57,016 bases of DNA from Pseudomonas sp. BMS12 (GTDB lineage: Bacteria; Pseudomonadota; Gammaproteobacteria; Pseudomonadales; Pseudomonadaceae): NCBI RefSeq assembly GCF_001592875.1, contig NZ_LSOF01000006.1, positions 47,323 through 104,338 on the forward strand, in the 5' to 3' direction. Both the position numbers and the translations under genes were made by a program. Each line of letters starts with the position of its first letter. Position 1 is the stretch's first letter. Shown piece by piece: positions 35,801-43,939 of the stretch. The notes beneath the pieces were generated by a model. The model ran no database searches. It was not told the DNA's origin and saw only the letters and a list, made by a program, of their open reading frames with translations.

Positions 35801-35992
35801 CTGCTGGGCCAGGCCGAGGGCGCCGAGATGCGCAGCCCGCTGGGCCTGGCCATCGTCGGTGGGCTGGTGCTCAGCCAGTTGCTCACGCTGTTCACCACGC
35901 CCGTGGTCTACCTCTATCTCGACCGTCTGCGCCACCGGGTCAACCGCTGGCGCGGCGTACGCAGTGACGCTGCTCTGGAAACCCCGCTATGA
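32885..35992 (+). CDS. muxC: RND efflux pump subunit MuxC (MdtC-like)
   Basis: A 1035-residue inner-membrane RND transporter, partner of MuxB in a heteromeric pump. It has the two-block membrane layout, acidic pair in GLVVDDAIVVLENISRH (about 398-414), and GVVKKNAILMIDLALE near residue 918. The start is close to the end of the upstream REP unit; ribosome binding is not obvious (GGGCGCTGCGC before ATG), so expression may rely on operon readthrough. Overlaps opmB by 4 bp. Known Mux substrates in P. aeruginosa include novobiocin, macrolides and tetracycline; substrates here are untested. Confidence 0.92.
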   Translation: MNLSAPFIRRPVATLLLSLAIVLLGLVSFRLLSVAPLPNMDFPAIVVRASLPGASPQTMASSVATPLERSLGTIAGISEMTSRSSQGSTQIVILFNIGRNVDAAAREVQAAINAARNLLPSGMRSMPTYKKFNPSQAPIMVLSLTSPLLDKSQLYDLGSTVIAQKLAQVQGVGEIQIGGSSLPAVRVELEPRLLDQYGVALDEVRSAIDAANRDRPKGDVADADRQWQIQANDQMKKAAQYQDLIIRYQNNAAVRLGDVATVRDSVENRYNAGFYNDDKAVLLVVNRQPGANIIQTIEDIRAELPALEALMPASAKLEVAMDRSPVIRASLHEAERTLLIAVGLVILVVFLFLGRWRAALIPALAVPVSLIGCFAVMYLLDFSLNNLSLMALIISTGLVVDDAIVVLENISRHIEAGEKPLAAAFKGTQEVGFTLLSMNLSLVAVFLSILFMGGIVGSLFREFAITLTAAILISMAVSLTLTPMLCARWLKADEQAREAGRVAQWGARVQKRVLAAYGRGLDWALRHSRLTLFSLLLTIIGNVYLFVVVPKTFMPEQDTGQLIGFVRGDDGLSFQRMQPKMEEFRRGLLKDPAIHSVAGFIGGDSGINNAFLVIRLKPIAEREQSSKQVIDRLRAEMPKVPGARLMLMADQDLQFGGRQGRSSENEYVLLASELDLLNQWLPKVRDALASLPELTDIDAKEGEGAQQITLVVDRATAQRLGVDMAMIGSVLNNAFSQRQISTIYESLNQYSVVMEINPKYAQYPEALDQIQVISADGARVPLSGFAHWQRSLEDDRVQHQGQFAAESIGYSLAPDVTQEQANAAIQRAVAQVNLPTEVQGLLGGTGGQFEKEAQGQPLMILLALLVVYIVLGILYESYIHPLTILSTLPSAGVGALLAILLTGGQFSLISLLGLFLLIGVVKKNAILMIDLALELEREQKLSPQESIREACLLRFRPIMMTTLAAMLGALPLLLGQAEGAEMRSPLGLAIVGGLVLSQLLTLFTTPVVYLYLDRLRHRVNRWRGVRSDAALETPL

Positions 35993-37440
35993 CGTCTGCA
36001 TTGCCTCGCGTTTCGACTTTTCTGCTTGCCCTGACTCTGGCTGGCTGCGCCGTCGGCCCCGATTACCTGCGCCCGGCTAGTGCGCCGTCGGCCGAGTTCA
36101 AGCAGGCCGCCGGCTGGAAGTCGGCGGCTCCGGCCGACACCGCGCTGCGCACCGACTGGTGGACGTTTTACGACGATGCCGAGCTGAATGCGCTTGTGGA
36201 GAGGCTCAATGCCAACAACCAGACCCTGGCCAGCGCTGAGGCGCAGTATCGCCAGGCCAAGGCCCTGGTGCGCGGCGCGCGGGCGGCGTTCTTCCCCAGC
36301 GTCGGGCTGAACGCCGGCGTCACCCGCGCCGGACAGGGTGGTGGCGACAGCACCATTGGCACCACCGGCGGCGTGAGTGTCAGCGGTGGGGGCACCTCTA
36401 CCGTTTCCAAGAGCTATGAGGCCAGCCTCGGGGTGAGCTGGGAGCTGGACCTGTGGGGCAAGCTGCGCCGCCAGCTGGAGTCCGAGCGCGCCGGCCTCGA
36501 TGCCAGTGCCGCCGACCTGGCCGCTGTGCGCCTCAGCCAGCAGTCCGAGCTGGTGCAGAACTACCTGCAACTGCGTGTGCTCGATCAGCAGAAACGCCTG
36601 CTCGACGCGACCGTAGCGGCCTACAAAGAGGCCTACCGCATCGCCGAAAACCAGTACAAGGCCGGCATAGTGCCCAAGTCCGATGTCACCCAGGGGCTGA
36701 CCCAGCTCAAGGGCACCGAGGCCGAGGCGGTGGATCTGGAGTACCAGCGTGCCCAGCTGGAACACGCCATCGCCGTGCTGGTCGGCGTGGCGCCGTCCGA
36801 GTTCGAACTGGCGGTGCGTGAGGAAATTCCGGCGCTGCCCGGCGTGCCGGTAAGCCTGCCGTCGACCCTGCTGGAGCGTCGTCCGGACGTGGCCGCCGCC
36901 GAACGCCGGGTGATGGCCGCCAATGCCGAGATCGGCGTGGCCGAGGCCGCCTATTACCCCGAGCTGAGCCTGTCCGCCACCGGCGGCTACCGCAGTGGCG
37001 GCCTGGATGACTGGATCAGCACGCCGAATCGCTTCTGGTCCATCGGCCCGTCGTTCGCCCTGAACCTGTTCGACGGTGGCCTCATCCGCTCCCAGGTCGA
37101 GCAGGCCGAGGCCAGCTACGACCAGACCGTGGCCGACTACCGGCAGACCGTGCTGGACAGCTTCCGTGAAGTAGAGGATTACCTGGTGCAACTGGCCGTG
37201 CTGGAGCGCGAGGCCGGGGTGCAGCAGGAGGCGCTGGACGCCGCCCGCGAATCGCTGCGCCTGCTGCTCAACCAGTACAAGGCCGGCACCGTGGAGTTCA
37301 CTGATGTGGTCAACGTGCAGACCACCGCGCTGAGCAACGAGCGTACCCGCCTGACCCTGCAGGGCAGCCGCCTGACCGCCAGCGTGCAGCTGATCGCGGC
37401 ACTGGGCGGCGGCTGGCAGCCCGAGGCGCCAGCCGAGTGA
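35989..37440 (+). CDS. opmB: outer membrane efflux lipoprotein OpmB (NodT family)
   Basis: Outer membrane channel of the Mux pump. The 483-residue lipoprotein has a signal peptide ending in LAGC with lipidated Cys20, then the AVGPDYLRP family start and two outer-membrane-efflux repeats (about 60-270 and 280-475). Helices are rich in Ala/Gln, as usual for OprM-type trimers. The start overlaps the muxC stop by ATGA. The gene ends 3 bp from the convergent 37444-37893 gene. Confidence 0.92.
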   Translation: MTSALPRVSTFLLALTLAGCAVGPDYLRPASAPSAEFKQAAGWKSAAPADTALRTDWWTFYDDAELNALVERLNANNQTLASAEAQYRQAKALVRGARAAFFPSVGLNAGVTRAGQGGGDSTIGTTGGVSVSGGGTSTVSKSYEASLGVSWELDLWGKLRRQLESERAGLDASAADLAAVRLSQQSELVQNYLQLRVLDQQKRLLDATVAAYKEAYRIAENQYKAGIVPKSDVTQGLTQLKGTEAEAVDLEYQRAQLEHAIAVLVGVAPSEFELAVREEIPALPGVPVSLPSTLLERRPDVAAAERRVMAANAEIGVAEAAYYPELSLSATGGYRSGGLDDWISTPNRFWSIGPSFALNLFDGGLIRSQVEQAEASYDQTVADYRQTVLDSFREVEDYLVQLAVLEREAGVQQEALDAARESLRLLLNQYKAGTVEFTDVVNVQTTALSNERTRLTLQGSRLTASVQLIAALGGGWQPEAPAE

Positions 37441-37443
37441 TGC

Positions 37444-37893
37444 CTACTGTTTGATCTGTGCGTCGATGCGGGTGATCTTCGGTTCGCCGTCGATCAGGCG
37501 CAGGTTGGCGGTTTCCTGCATGCCGGCGCTCATCTCGTGGCCGCGCATGCTCATGGTTTCGGTCGTGGTGTCCTTGACGGTGGCGCTCTGGCCGTCGGCG
37601 GCAATGTCGATCTGCTCGATATCCACCGCCATCTGGTAGCTGTCCAGCCCGCTCCAGCCCTGTTTCAGCAGTTGCCGATACTTGTCGGCGTCCAGCTCCA
37701 GGCTGCCCTGGGGTGCGGAGATCTGGATGGTCACGTCAGCGCTCATCAGCCCCAATACACCCTCGATGTCGCGCTGCGAAGCGACGACGACCATCTTGTC
37801 GTAGAGGGCACGGATATTGGCCTCGGTCAGCTCGGTGTCGGCATGGGCGAGTGGAGCGAACAGGCAGAGCAGGGATAGTGCGAGCTTCTTCAT
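37444..37893 (-). CDS. exported SnoaL/NTF2-like hypothetical protein
   Basis: A 149-residue protein with an obvious signal peptide (1-18, ending AHA before DTELTEANIRALYDK), so it is periplasmic. The mature part has an N-terminal helix, a DVTIQI segment and beta-rich ATVKDTTTETMSM and ETANLRLIDGEPKITRI strands, consistent with the NTF2-like fold. No catalytic motif was seen and no function is known. It is convergent with opmB, with only 3 bp between stop codons and no terminator visible between them. Confidence 0.7.
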   Translation of the reverse strand: MKKLALSLLCLFAPLAHADTELTEANIRALYDKMVVVASQRDIEGVLGLMSADVTIQISAPQGSLELDADKYRQLLKQGWSGLDSYQMAVDIEQIDIAADGQSATVKDTTTETMSMRGHEMSAGMQETANLRLIDGEPKITRIDAQIKQ

Positions 37894-37975
37894 GGGTCAT
37901 CCTTGTGTGGCTGCCTTCGGCATGAAGGCCGGGTTCGATCCTAGCGAGATCGCGCGGGTAAAAGAAAGGCTGCGC

Positions 37976-38100
37976 TCAGCTTCAGCCGCGAATGCGCAGT
38001 GGAACCTCTATCGCGGCTAAAGCCGCTCCCACAGGAACGGTGTAGTATGACCCTACCGGTGCGAGGGGCAGGTCTTTTTGGGAGCGGCTTCAGCCGCGAT
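37976..38100. repeat. REP cluster, GGGAGCGGCTT family
   Basis: CTTCAGCCGCGAA-type half unit, ATCGCGGCTAAAGCCGCTCCCAC and GGGAGCGGCTTCAGCCGCGAT, in the 231-bp gap downstream of the GST gene. The last two face opposite directions. Confidence 0.85.
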
Positions 38101-38124
38101 AGGTGCTGCAACCTCTTCAGGCTT

Positions 38125-38784
38125 TCAATCCCGATCCGGTGCGCCGAGCGGGAAGAAGGCGCGATACGGCCGTGCCTCGTCCACCGCCCTGGCGAAGGAG
38201 GGCCGCAGTAGCAGACGCTGGCGGTAAGCACGTACGGTCGGAAACGCCTCACCGATGGGTTGGGTCCAGTCGGCATAGAACAGGAAGGGCGCCGCCGCAC
38301 AGTCGGCCAGGCTGAAGTGCTCTCCTGCGGCCCAGGTTCTGCCCGCCATCCGCTGTTCCAGCCAGGCATAGGCCGTGTCGAGCATCGCGCGGGCCTCGAC
38401 CACGCCCTGCGCGTCGCGCAGCTCCACGGGGCGCAGGGCGTCGAACACGCACTTCTGCTGCGGGGTGGACAGGTAGTTGTCGAAGAAGCGATCCATGAAG
38501 CGCACTTCCAGCGCCTGCTGCGGGTCGTCCGGAATCAGCCTGATCGGCCCCGGATGACGCAGCTGCAGGTGCTCGATGATGATGCTCGATTCCACCACCG
38601 TCTGGTCGTTGTCCCGCAACAGCGGGAAGCGCCGCAGCGGCCACAACTCGGTCAGTCGCTGCATGTTCTGAGGCTGCTCCGCGGCGAGCAGGCGGTACTC
38701 GAAGGGCGTGGCGTTCTCATACAGCGCGATCAGCACTTTCTGGCAGTAGGAGGAGAAGGGGTGTGCGTAGAGTTCCAGGGCCAT
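38125..38784 (-). CDS. glutathione S-transferase family protein
   Basis: A 219-residue cytoplasmic GST-like protein. The N-terminal thioredoxin-fold domain (about 1-75) begins LELYAHPFSSYCQKVLIALYEN and contains the ESSIIIEHL glutathione-contact motif. The C-terminal all-helical domain has FSLADCAAAPFLFYAD near 153. The Ser/Tyr before the first helix could be the activating residue. It probably conjugates or reduces small molecules with glutathione; the substrate is unknown. The start has a weak GGAGATATGC leader. Confidence 0.85.
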   Translation of the reverse strand: MALELYAHPFSSYCQKVLIALYENATPFEYRLLAAEQPQNMQRLTELWPLRRFPLLRDNDQTVVESSIIIEHLQLRHPGPIRLIPDDPQQALEVRFMDRFFDNYLSTPQQKCVFDALRPVELRDAQGVVEARAMLDTAYAWLEQRMAGRTWAAGEHFSLADCAAAPFLFYADWTQPIGEAFPTVRAYRQRLLLRPSFARAVDEARPYRAFFPLGAPDRD

Positions 38785-38832
38785 GTCGCATATCTCCGTG
38801 AAGGGGTTGCTACTGGTCGAACGGCGAACGCT

Positions 38833-39723
38833 TCAATCGACAAGCTGCGCCGTTTCCTCCACCAGCCAATCCAGCAGCGCCTTGACCGCCGGCTGGCGTT
38901 CGCGCCCCGGCACGCAGAGCGCCAGGTAGCGGGCGCCGGGCAGGCTGATATCGGCGCGGTAGGGTTGCAGCAGGCCGTTGGCCAGGCTGTCCGACACCAG
39001 CACCGAGCTGGCCAGCGCCAGTCCCTGACCGGAAATGGCGGCCTGCAGGGCATAGTGCTCGTCGGGGTAGTCGCGGCAAGTGGCTGTGCTTACCCAGGGT
39101 TCGCCGGCCAGTTCCGCCCAGTTCTGCCAGGACGGCAGGCCGGACAACGGTGCCTCCCAACCGACCCCGATCAGATCGGCGCCCCCGTTTGCCAGGCGTT
39201 CATGCAGCTGCGGGGCGGCATAGGCGGCGAAGCGCTCTTTCATCAGCTCCCGCTGGAACAGTTGCGGGTAGTCGCCCAGCCCGCAGCGGATGGCCAGGTC
39301 GATACTGGCATCGCGCTCCAGGTCGACCAGCTCGTGACTGGTTTCGATACGCACGCGAATCCCCGGATGTTGGCGGTAGAAGCGGCCCAGGCGGGGAATC
39401 AGCCACAGTGCGGCGAACGCCGGCATGGTCGTGAGGCTGATGCTCTGTTCCCCGGCCTGCGGGCGCAGGGCTTCCAGGCTGTGGTCGATTTCCAGCAGGG
39501 CGCCGTGCAGGCTGCGGCGCAGGCGCTCGCCGGCCTCGGTAACGCGCACGCCACGCCCCAGGCGTTCGAACAGCAGCACGCCCAGCCACTGTTCCAGGCC
39601 ACGGATCTGATGGGACACGGCGGTCGGGGTGACATTCAGCTCCAGCGCGGCGGCGCGAAAGCTGGCCAGGCGCGCGGCCGATTCGAAGGTGCGCAGGGCG
39701 GTGAGCGGCAGACGGGCGAACAT
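38833..39723 (-). CDS. LysR-family regulator, divergent from PACE transporter
   Basis: A 296-residue LysR-type regulator of the GcvA-like group (MFARLPLTALRTFESAARLASF start, helix-turn-helix to about residue 45: NVTPTAVSHQIRGLEQWLG). The ATG at 39721-39723 is chosen because it has an AGGAAC ribosome-binding site; an earlier in-frame ATG lacks one. Divergent from a PACE-type efflux gene, the same layout as LysR-controlled PACE pairs such as AceR/AceI of Acinetobacter. It may respond to a compound exported by that transporter; this is inference from layout. Confidence 0.85.
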   Translation of the reverse strand: MFARLPLTALRTFESAARLASFRAAALELNVTPTAVSHQIRGLEQWLGVLLFERLGRGVRVTEAGERLRRSLHGALLEIDHSLEALRPQAGEQSISLTTMPAFAALWLIPRLGRFYRQHPGIRVRIETSHELVDLERDASIDLAIRCGLGDYPQLFQRELMKERFAAYAAPQLHERLANGGADLIGVGWEAPLSGLPSWQNWAELAGEPWVSTATCRDYPDEHYALQAAISGQGLALASSVLVSDSLANGLLQPYRADISLPGARYLALCVPGRERQPAVKALLDWLVEETAQLVD

Positions 39724-39852
39724 GCTTGTTCCTGAATGGTGAGTTGAATTCATCTTGGCGAACTATAGGTCATTTGTCCGCGAGGGGCGTCTTCCCTAGA
39801 GTCTTGGCCTGTGCGACGCCATTTCCGGCGCGCGGTGAAGAGAGATGAAGTG

Positions 39853-40299
39853 ATGCAAGGGCCAATGAGAAAAGTGACGCAGGCCGTGCTCTACGAGCTG
39901 GTCGGGGCGCTGTTCGTGGCGCCGGTAATTGCCCTGGCGTTCGACAAGGGCCTGATGCATTCCGGAGCCCTGGCCCTGCTGTTGTCGCTGCTGGCCCTGA
40001 GCTGGAACATGCTTTTCAACAGCTTGTTCGAGTACTGGGAGGCGCGGCAGGCGCGGCGTACCCGTACGCTGGGCCGGCGCTTGCTGCATGCCCTGGGCTT
40101 CGAAGGGGGCTTGGCCCTGCTGCTGGTTCCGGTGATGGCCTGGTGGCTGGATATCGGCTGGCTGGAGGCACTCATCGCCGATATCGGTCTGCTGACGTTC
40201 TTCTTTTTCTACGCCTTCGCCTTCCAGTGGGCCTTCGACCTGCTGTTCGGCGTGCCGGATTCGGCCAAGGAAACGCTGCTGTGCTCGGGCAAATGCTGA
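39853..40299 (+). CDS. PACE-family efflux transporter
   Basis: A 148-residue inner-membrane protein with four hydrophobic segments, the size and tandem two-helix layout of the proteobacterial antimicrobial compound efflux (PACE, bacterial transmembrane pair) family. Seen: ALYELVGALFVAPVIALAF-like first helix with the conserved E, SWNMLFNSLFEYWEAR ending the first half, and the second half's LLHALGFEGGLALLLVPVMA and FFFFYAFAFQWAFDLLF. PACE pumps export chlorhexidine, short diamines and similar cations. An alternative start is the ATG at 39865. It is divergent from a LysR gene. Confidence 0.85.
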   Translation: MQGPMRKVTQAVLYELVGALFVAPVIALAFDKGLMHSGALALLLSLLALSWNMLFNSLFEYWEARQARRTRTLGRRLLHALGFEGGLALLLVPVMAWWLDIGWLEALIADIGLLTFFFFYAFAFQWAFDLLFGVPDSAKETLLCSGKC

Positions 40300-40405
40300 G
40301 TCTGGTTCACGCAATCAGGCGCGCCTGAGGCATGCCCTGGCGTCGACCGAGGACGAGGGGTGCAGGCTGGCACCTGGCTGATTACAGGTGAATCAGCGCT
40401 GTAGC

Positions 40406-41695
40406 TCAGCGCGCTGAGCGTGCGTTCTTCGCGGCGATCCACTGCGCCATGTACTGGGTGCTTTTGTGCAGGTGGTGACGCAGCATGCTGCCGACGAAAT
40501 TGGCTTGGCGCTCGGCCTGCAGGTTGTCGCGCAGGTTATGCAGGCGCTCGATCAGCGCCTGGCCGGACTGCTGGCGGTCGAAACGCTCGGCAAGGATATG
40601 GGCGCCGTTGGCCTGGGCCCGTTGCCACAGCGCCTGTTCCTGATACAGCGCCACGGCCGCGTCGGCGAAGGCTTCGGCGTCGCTAGCGATAGTGCCACCC
40701 CAGGGCAGTTGGCCATGCATGCCTTCGCTGCCGATCGGCGTAGTTACGCTGGGGGTGCCACAGGCCATGGCGTCGGCCAGCTTACCCTTGATGCCCGCGC
40801 CGAAGCGCAGCGGCGCCAGGCACACCCGCGCCTGCACCATTACCGCGTGGGCATCGGCAGCCCAGCCCAGCACATGGAAGCCCTGCTTGCCATTGTGCAG
40901 CGCGGTGGCCTTGGGCGGCGGGTAGGAACCGTAGATGTGCAGCTGCGCCTGCGGCAGGCGCTGGCGGATCAGCGGCCAGAGCTGGTGCTTGAGCCACAAC
41001 ACCGAATCCCAGTTGGGCGCATGGCGGAAGTTGCCGATGCTGAGAAAGTGCGCGCGCTGCTCGAACCGCGGCTGCGCGGTGGCCGTGGGAATCAGCATCA
41101 GGTTGCAGAGGTGCAGCAGGGTTCCCGGCACACCGAACCGCTGCAGCAGCAGCGCCTGCTCGAAGTCGGAAATCAGCAGCGTCAGGTCACAGCGGTAGAT
41201 GGCGGCGATCTCGCGCTGGGCCATGTCGTCCGAGGTCATCGCCGCGAACAGCTCTGCAGAGTTGGCGAGCAAGGGGCCTTGCTGCTGTTTCTCCGCTTCG
41301 CTGCTACAAGCCTGCTGGGCCGCCTTGAGCAGGCGCTGACGGGCATCGCGCAGGCTATGCAGATCGCTGGTTTCGAGGATGCGCAGGGCATTCGGGCAGT
41401 GTTTCTCGACACGCCAGCCGAACTGTTCCTCGCTGAAGAAACGGTCGAACAGCACCAGATCCGGCTGCAATTCGCGAATGAAGGCATCGAAGCTGTCGCA
41501 GTTGAGGGTGATCGGCACTTCCGGCACATCGAGTGCCGCCAGGTTGGCGCGATGCTCTGACAGCGCGGCGGCGCTGGCGAAGGTCACCCGCCAGCCCTGG
41601 GCACGAAACAGCTCGATCAGCTCGATCATGCGACTGCCGGCGGCGGAGGAACGCGGCTCGGGCCAGACATAGCCGATGATGAGGACGTTGTGCAT
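40406..41695 (-). CDS. glycosyltransferase, GT4-like
   Basis: A 429-residue cytoplasmic glycosyltransferase of the GT-B kind. The N-terminal IIGYVWPEPRSSAAGSRMIELIELF is a donor-binding lobe start. The C-terminal lobe (about 210-390) has the SIGNFRHAPNWD and GAGIKGKLADAMACGTPSVTT segments, the latter matching the nucleotide-sugar-binding loop of group 1 enzymes, with an E of the E-x7-E type. It is not part of a visible sugar cluster; neighbours are a PACE gene and dsbB. Substrate unknown. A poorly conserved C-terminal extension (about 390-429) is rich in Arg and Gln. Confidence 0.82.
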   Translation of the reverse strand: MHNVLIIGYVWPEPRSSAAGSRMIELIELFRAQGWRVTFASAAALSEHRANLAALDVPEVPITLNCDSFDAFIRELQPDLVLFDRFFSEEQFGWRVEKHCPNALRILETSDLHSLRDARQRLLKAAQQACSSEAEKQQQGPLLANSAELFAAMTSDDMAQREIAAIYRCDLTLLISDFEQALLLQRFGVPGTLLHLCNLMLIPTATAQPRFEQRAHFLSIGNFRHAPNWDSVLWLKHQLWPLIRQRLPQAQLHIYGSYPPPKATALHNGKQGFHVLGWAADAHAVMVQARVCLAPLRFGAGIKGKLADAMACGTPSVTTPIGSEGMHGQLPWGGTIASDAEAFADAAVALYQEQALWQRAQANGAHILAERFDRQQSGQALIERLHNLRDNLQAERQANFVGSMLRHHLHKSTQYMAQWIAAKNARSAR

Positions 41696-41777
41696 GCAGC
41701 GTGGCTCGCGGGGTGGGGCGGCGATTATAGCGGCAGGCTCGATGGCGAAGGCGCCACCGAGCCCATCCGATGCCGCT

Positions 41778-42287
41778 TCAGCTGCGTGGCGAACGAATGG
41801 CGCGCCAGAGGCTGAACAGACTGAACAGGAACAACCCGGCGACGCCGAGCAGGGTCCAGATGGTGAACGGGATGCCGATGATGGTGTAGTCGTTCTGCCC
41901 GCAGATGCCGCCGCTCATGAACACACCCGGCAGGTATTCATGCAGGGGCAGGTAGTCGGAATAGAAGGGGAACGGCCAGCAACTGGTGCTTTCCATGATG
42001 CCGATCTCGATCAGCGCCACATGGGCGTTGTCGACCACGGCCATGCCGCTGCTGGCCAGCAGCAGCGGCCAGAGCACGAAGCCCAGCCAGTTCTGCTTCA
42101 GCGCCGCCGTGGCGCTCAACAGCAGGGCGAGGATGGCGGCGAGGCTCAGCCACAGGCGGATCTGTACGCACAGGGTGCAAGGGTCCCAGCCCAGCACATG
42201 CTGGCAGAACAGCGCGCCGGCCAGCATTGCCACACAGGCCAGGGCGATGAAGAGAGGGAGTACGAGAGCAGGGTTGCGTCGGCTCAT
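41778..42287 (-). CDS. dsbB: disulfide bond formation protein DsbB
   Basis: Reoxidises DsbA in the periplasm and passes electrons to quinone. The 169-residue inner-membrane protein starts at ATG 42285-42287; a frame open further upstream is rejected. Four transmembrane helices are seen. The first redox Cys pair lies in DPCTLCVQIRLW (near 36), with Arg nearby for quinone. The second pair is formed by the Cys in STSCWPFPF and the one in GGICGQ, as in E. coli DsbB. There is no DsbA gene next to it. Pseudomonads often have two dsbB paralogs; which one this is cannot be told. Confidence 0.93.
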   Translation of the reverse strand: MSRRNPALVLPLFIALACVAMLAGALFCQHVLGWDPCTLCVQIRLWLSLAAILALLLSATAALKQNWLGFVLWPLLLASSGMAVVDNAHVALIEIGIMESTSCWPFPFYSDYLPLHEYLPGVFMSGGICGQNDYTIIGIPFTIWTLLGVAGLFLFSLFSLWRAIRSPRS

Positions 42288-42416
42288 TCCAGGTTCCAGA
42301 ACGTCATGGGGAAAATGCTCGCTGCTTGTACCAGTTGCGCGCCGTAGCGGCAACGCAGCAGTGCTGGTTGGTCGGTTCGGCAGGCCGAGCGTGTCTTCGT
42401 TCGATGCCCTGCAGAC

Positions 42417-42454
42417 AAAAAAATCCCCACGGCCAGGAGCTGAACCGCGGGGAT
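42417..42454 (-). terminator. intrinsic terminator after oprN
   Basis: On the minus strand ATCCCCGCGG pairs with CCGTGGGGAT, followed by a run of seven T. It is 58 bp after the oprN stop and ends the mexEF-oprN operon. Confidence 0.9.
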
Positions 42455-42511
42455 GAGCAATGGCCGACAAAGGGCGGTGTCGGCCCAGGAGGAATGGTTG
42501 TGGAGCTGGTG

Positions 42512-43939
42512 TCAGCCCGCAGGCGGCGTCGATGCCGGCTGTGCCTGGCCTACCAGCTGTGGCTGCCAGCCACCGCCGAGGGCCTTGTAGATGGCGACGA
42601 TGCCGCGATACAGCTCGACCTCGGCCTGAGCCTGGGCATCCTCGGCGGCCAGGCGCTCGCGTTCGGCGTCGAGCAGCACGAGGAAGTCGACCGTGCCTTC
42701 GCGGTAACGCACGCCTGCCTGTTCGGCGGCGGCGCGGCTGGCTTCCGACTGCCGCACCAGGGACACCAGGCGTTGCTGGCGCTTGCTGTAGTCGCTGAAG
42801 GCGTTCTCCGACTCTTCCAGGGCCAGCAGGACCTGTTGCTCGTAGCTGGCCAGGGCGCCATCGGCATCGGCCTTGGCGCCGCGCAGACGTGCCCGCACGC
42901 TGCCCAGGTCGAACGCGGCCCAGGTGATGGTCGGCGCCACACCCCAGGCCCGCGCATCGGCGGCGCCCAGTTGCGAGCCGCGGCCGGCGGTAAAGCCGAG
43001 GAAGCCGGAGAGGCTCACCCGCGGGAACAGGTCGGCCGTCGCCACGCCAACATTGGCGGTGGCGGCTGCGAGCTGGCGTTCGGCCACGCGGATGTCCGGG
43101 CGGCGGCGCAGCAGTTCGGCGGGGTCACCGATCGGCAGGGCCTTGGCAATCACCGGCAGCGGCTTGGGCGACAGGTCGACGCTGAGCTGCTCCGGCCGCT
43201 GGCCGAGCAGGGTGGCGATGCGATGACGTGCGCGGGCCTCTTCGGCCTGCAGTTGCGGTAGGGTGGCTTCGGTGGCCGCCAGGCGCGCATCGGCACGCAG
43301 CACGTCCAGTTCGCTGCCGATGCCGGCTACCCGCAGTTGTTCGGTGAGCGCCCGCGACTGGCTCTGGTTCTTCAGGTTTTCCCGGGCGATGTGTTCGCGC
43401 AGCTGGGCGCCGCGCAGGTTGCCGTAGGCGTCCACCAGTTCGGCGATCAGGCTGACCTGCAGCTGATACAGCTCGGCCTCGGCGGCTTCGCTCTGTGCCT
43501 CGCTGGCTTCGATGGTGCGCTGGATACGGCCGAACAGGTCGAGCTCCCAGGCCATGTCCAGACCCAGGTCGTAGCGCTCCTGACGGATACGTTCCTCGCT
43601 GCTCGGCGGTTGTTGGGCCTTGCCGAACTCACCGCTGGCGCGACTGGTGATAACCGGCATCTGGTCGTTGCCCACGTCGTCGCGGATGGCCCGGGCGCTG
43701 CGCAGGCGGGCGAAGGCCACGCGCAGCTCACGGTTGTCCTGCAGCGACTGTTGCACCAGCTGGCTCAGGGTCGGGTCGTCGAACTGTTGCCACCAGGCCG
43801 CTTCAAAGTCGCTGCGCTGGTAGTCGCCTTGCTCCAGGCTGGTCAGCTCGGCCGGCTCGGTATCCGGGGCCCGGTAATCCGGGCCGACGGCGCAGGCGCT
43901 GACTGCAAGGGCGAGGAGGGCGGGGAGCAACGGCTTCAT
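42512..43939 (-). CDS. oprN: outer membrane efflux lipoprotein OprN (NodT family)
   Basis: Outer membrane channel of the MexEF pump. The 475-residue lipoprotein has its signal peptide ending SAC with lipidated Cys16, then AVGPDYRAP. The usual two efflux repeats are present with the GRIQRTIEASEAQSE hairpin region. The start overlaps the mexF stop by 4 bp (ATGA). It is the last gene of mexEF-oprN and ends at a strong terminator. The name rests on operon context and similarity to the OprM/OprN class. Confidence 0.92.
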   Translation of the reverse strand: MKPLLPALLALAVSACAVGPDYRAPDTEPAELTSLEQGDYQRSDFEAAWWQQFDDPTLSQLVQQSLQDNRELRVAFARLRSARAIRDDVGNDQMPVITSRASGEFGKAQQPPSSEERIRQERYDLGLDMAWELDLFGRIQRTIEASEAQSEAAEAELYQLQVSLIAELVDAYGNLRGAQLREHIARENLKNQSQSRALTEQLRVAGIGSELDVLRADARLAATEATLPQLQAEEARARHRIATLLGQRPEQLSVDLSPKPLPVIAKALPIGDPAELLRRRPDIRVAERQLAAATANVGVATADLFPRVSLSGFLGFTAGRGSQLGAADARAWGVAPTITWAAFDLGSVRARLRGAKADADGALASYEQQVLLALEESENAFSDYSKRQQRLVSLVRQSEASRAAAEQAGVRYREGTVDFLVLLDAERERLAAEDAQAQAEVELYRGIVAIYKALGGGWQPQLVGQAQPASTPPAG

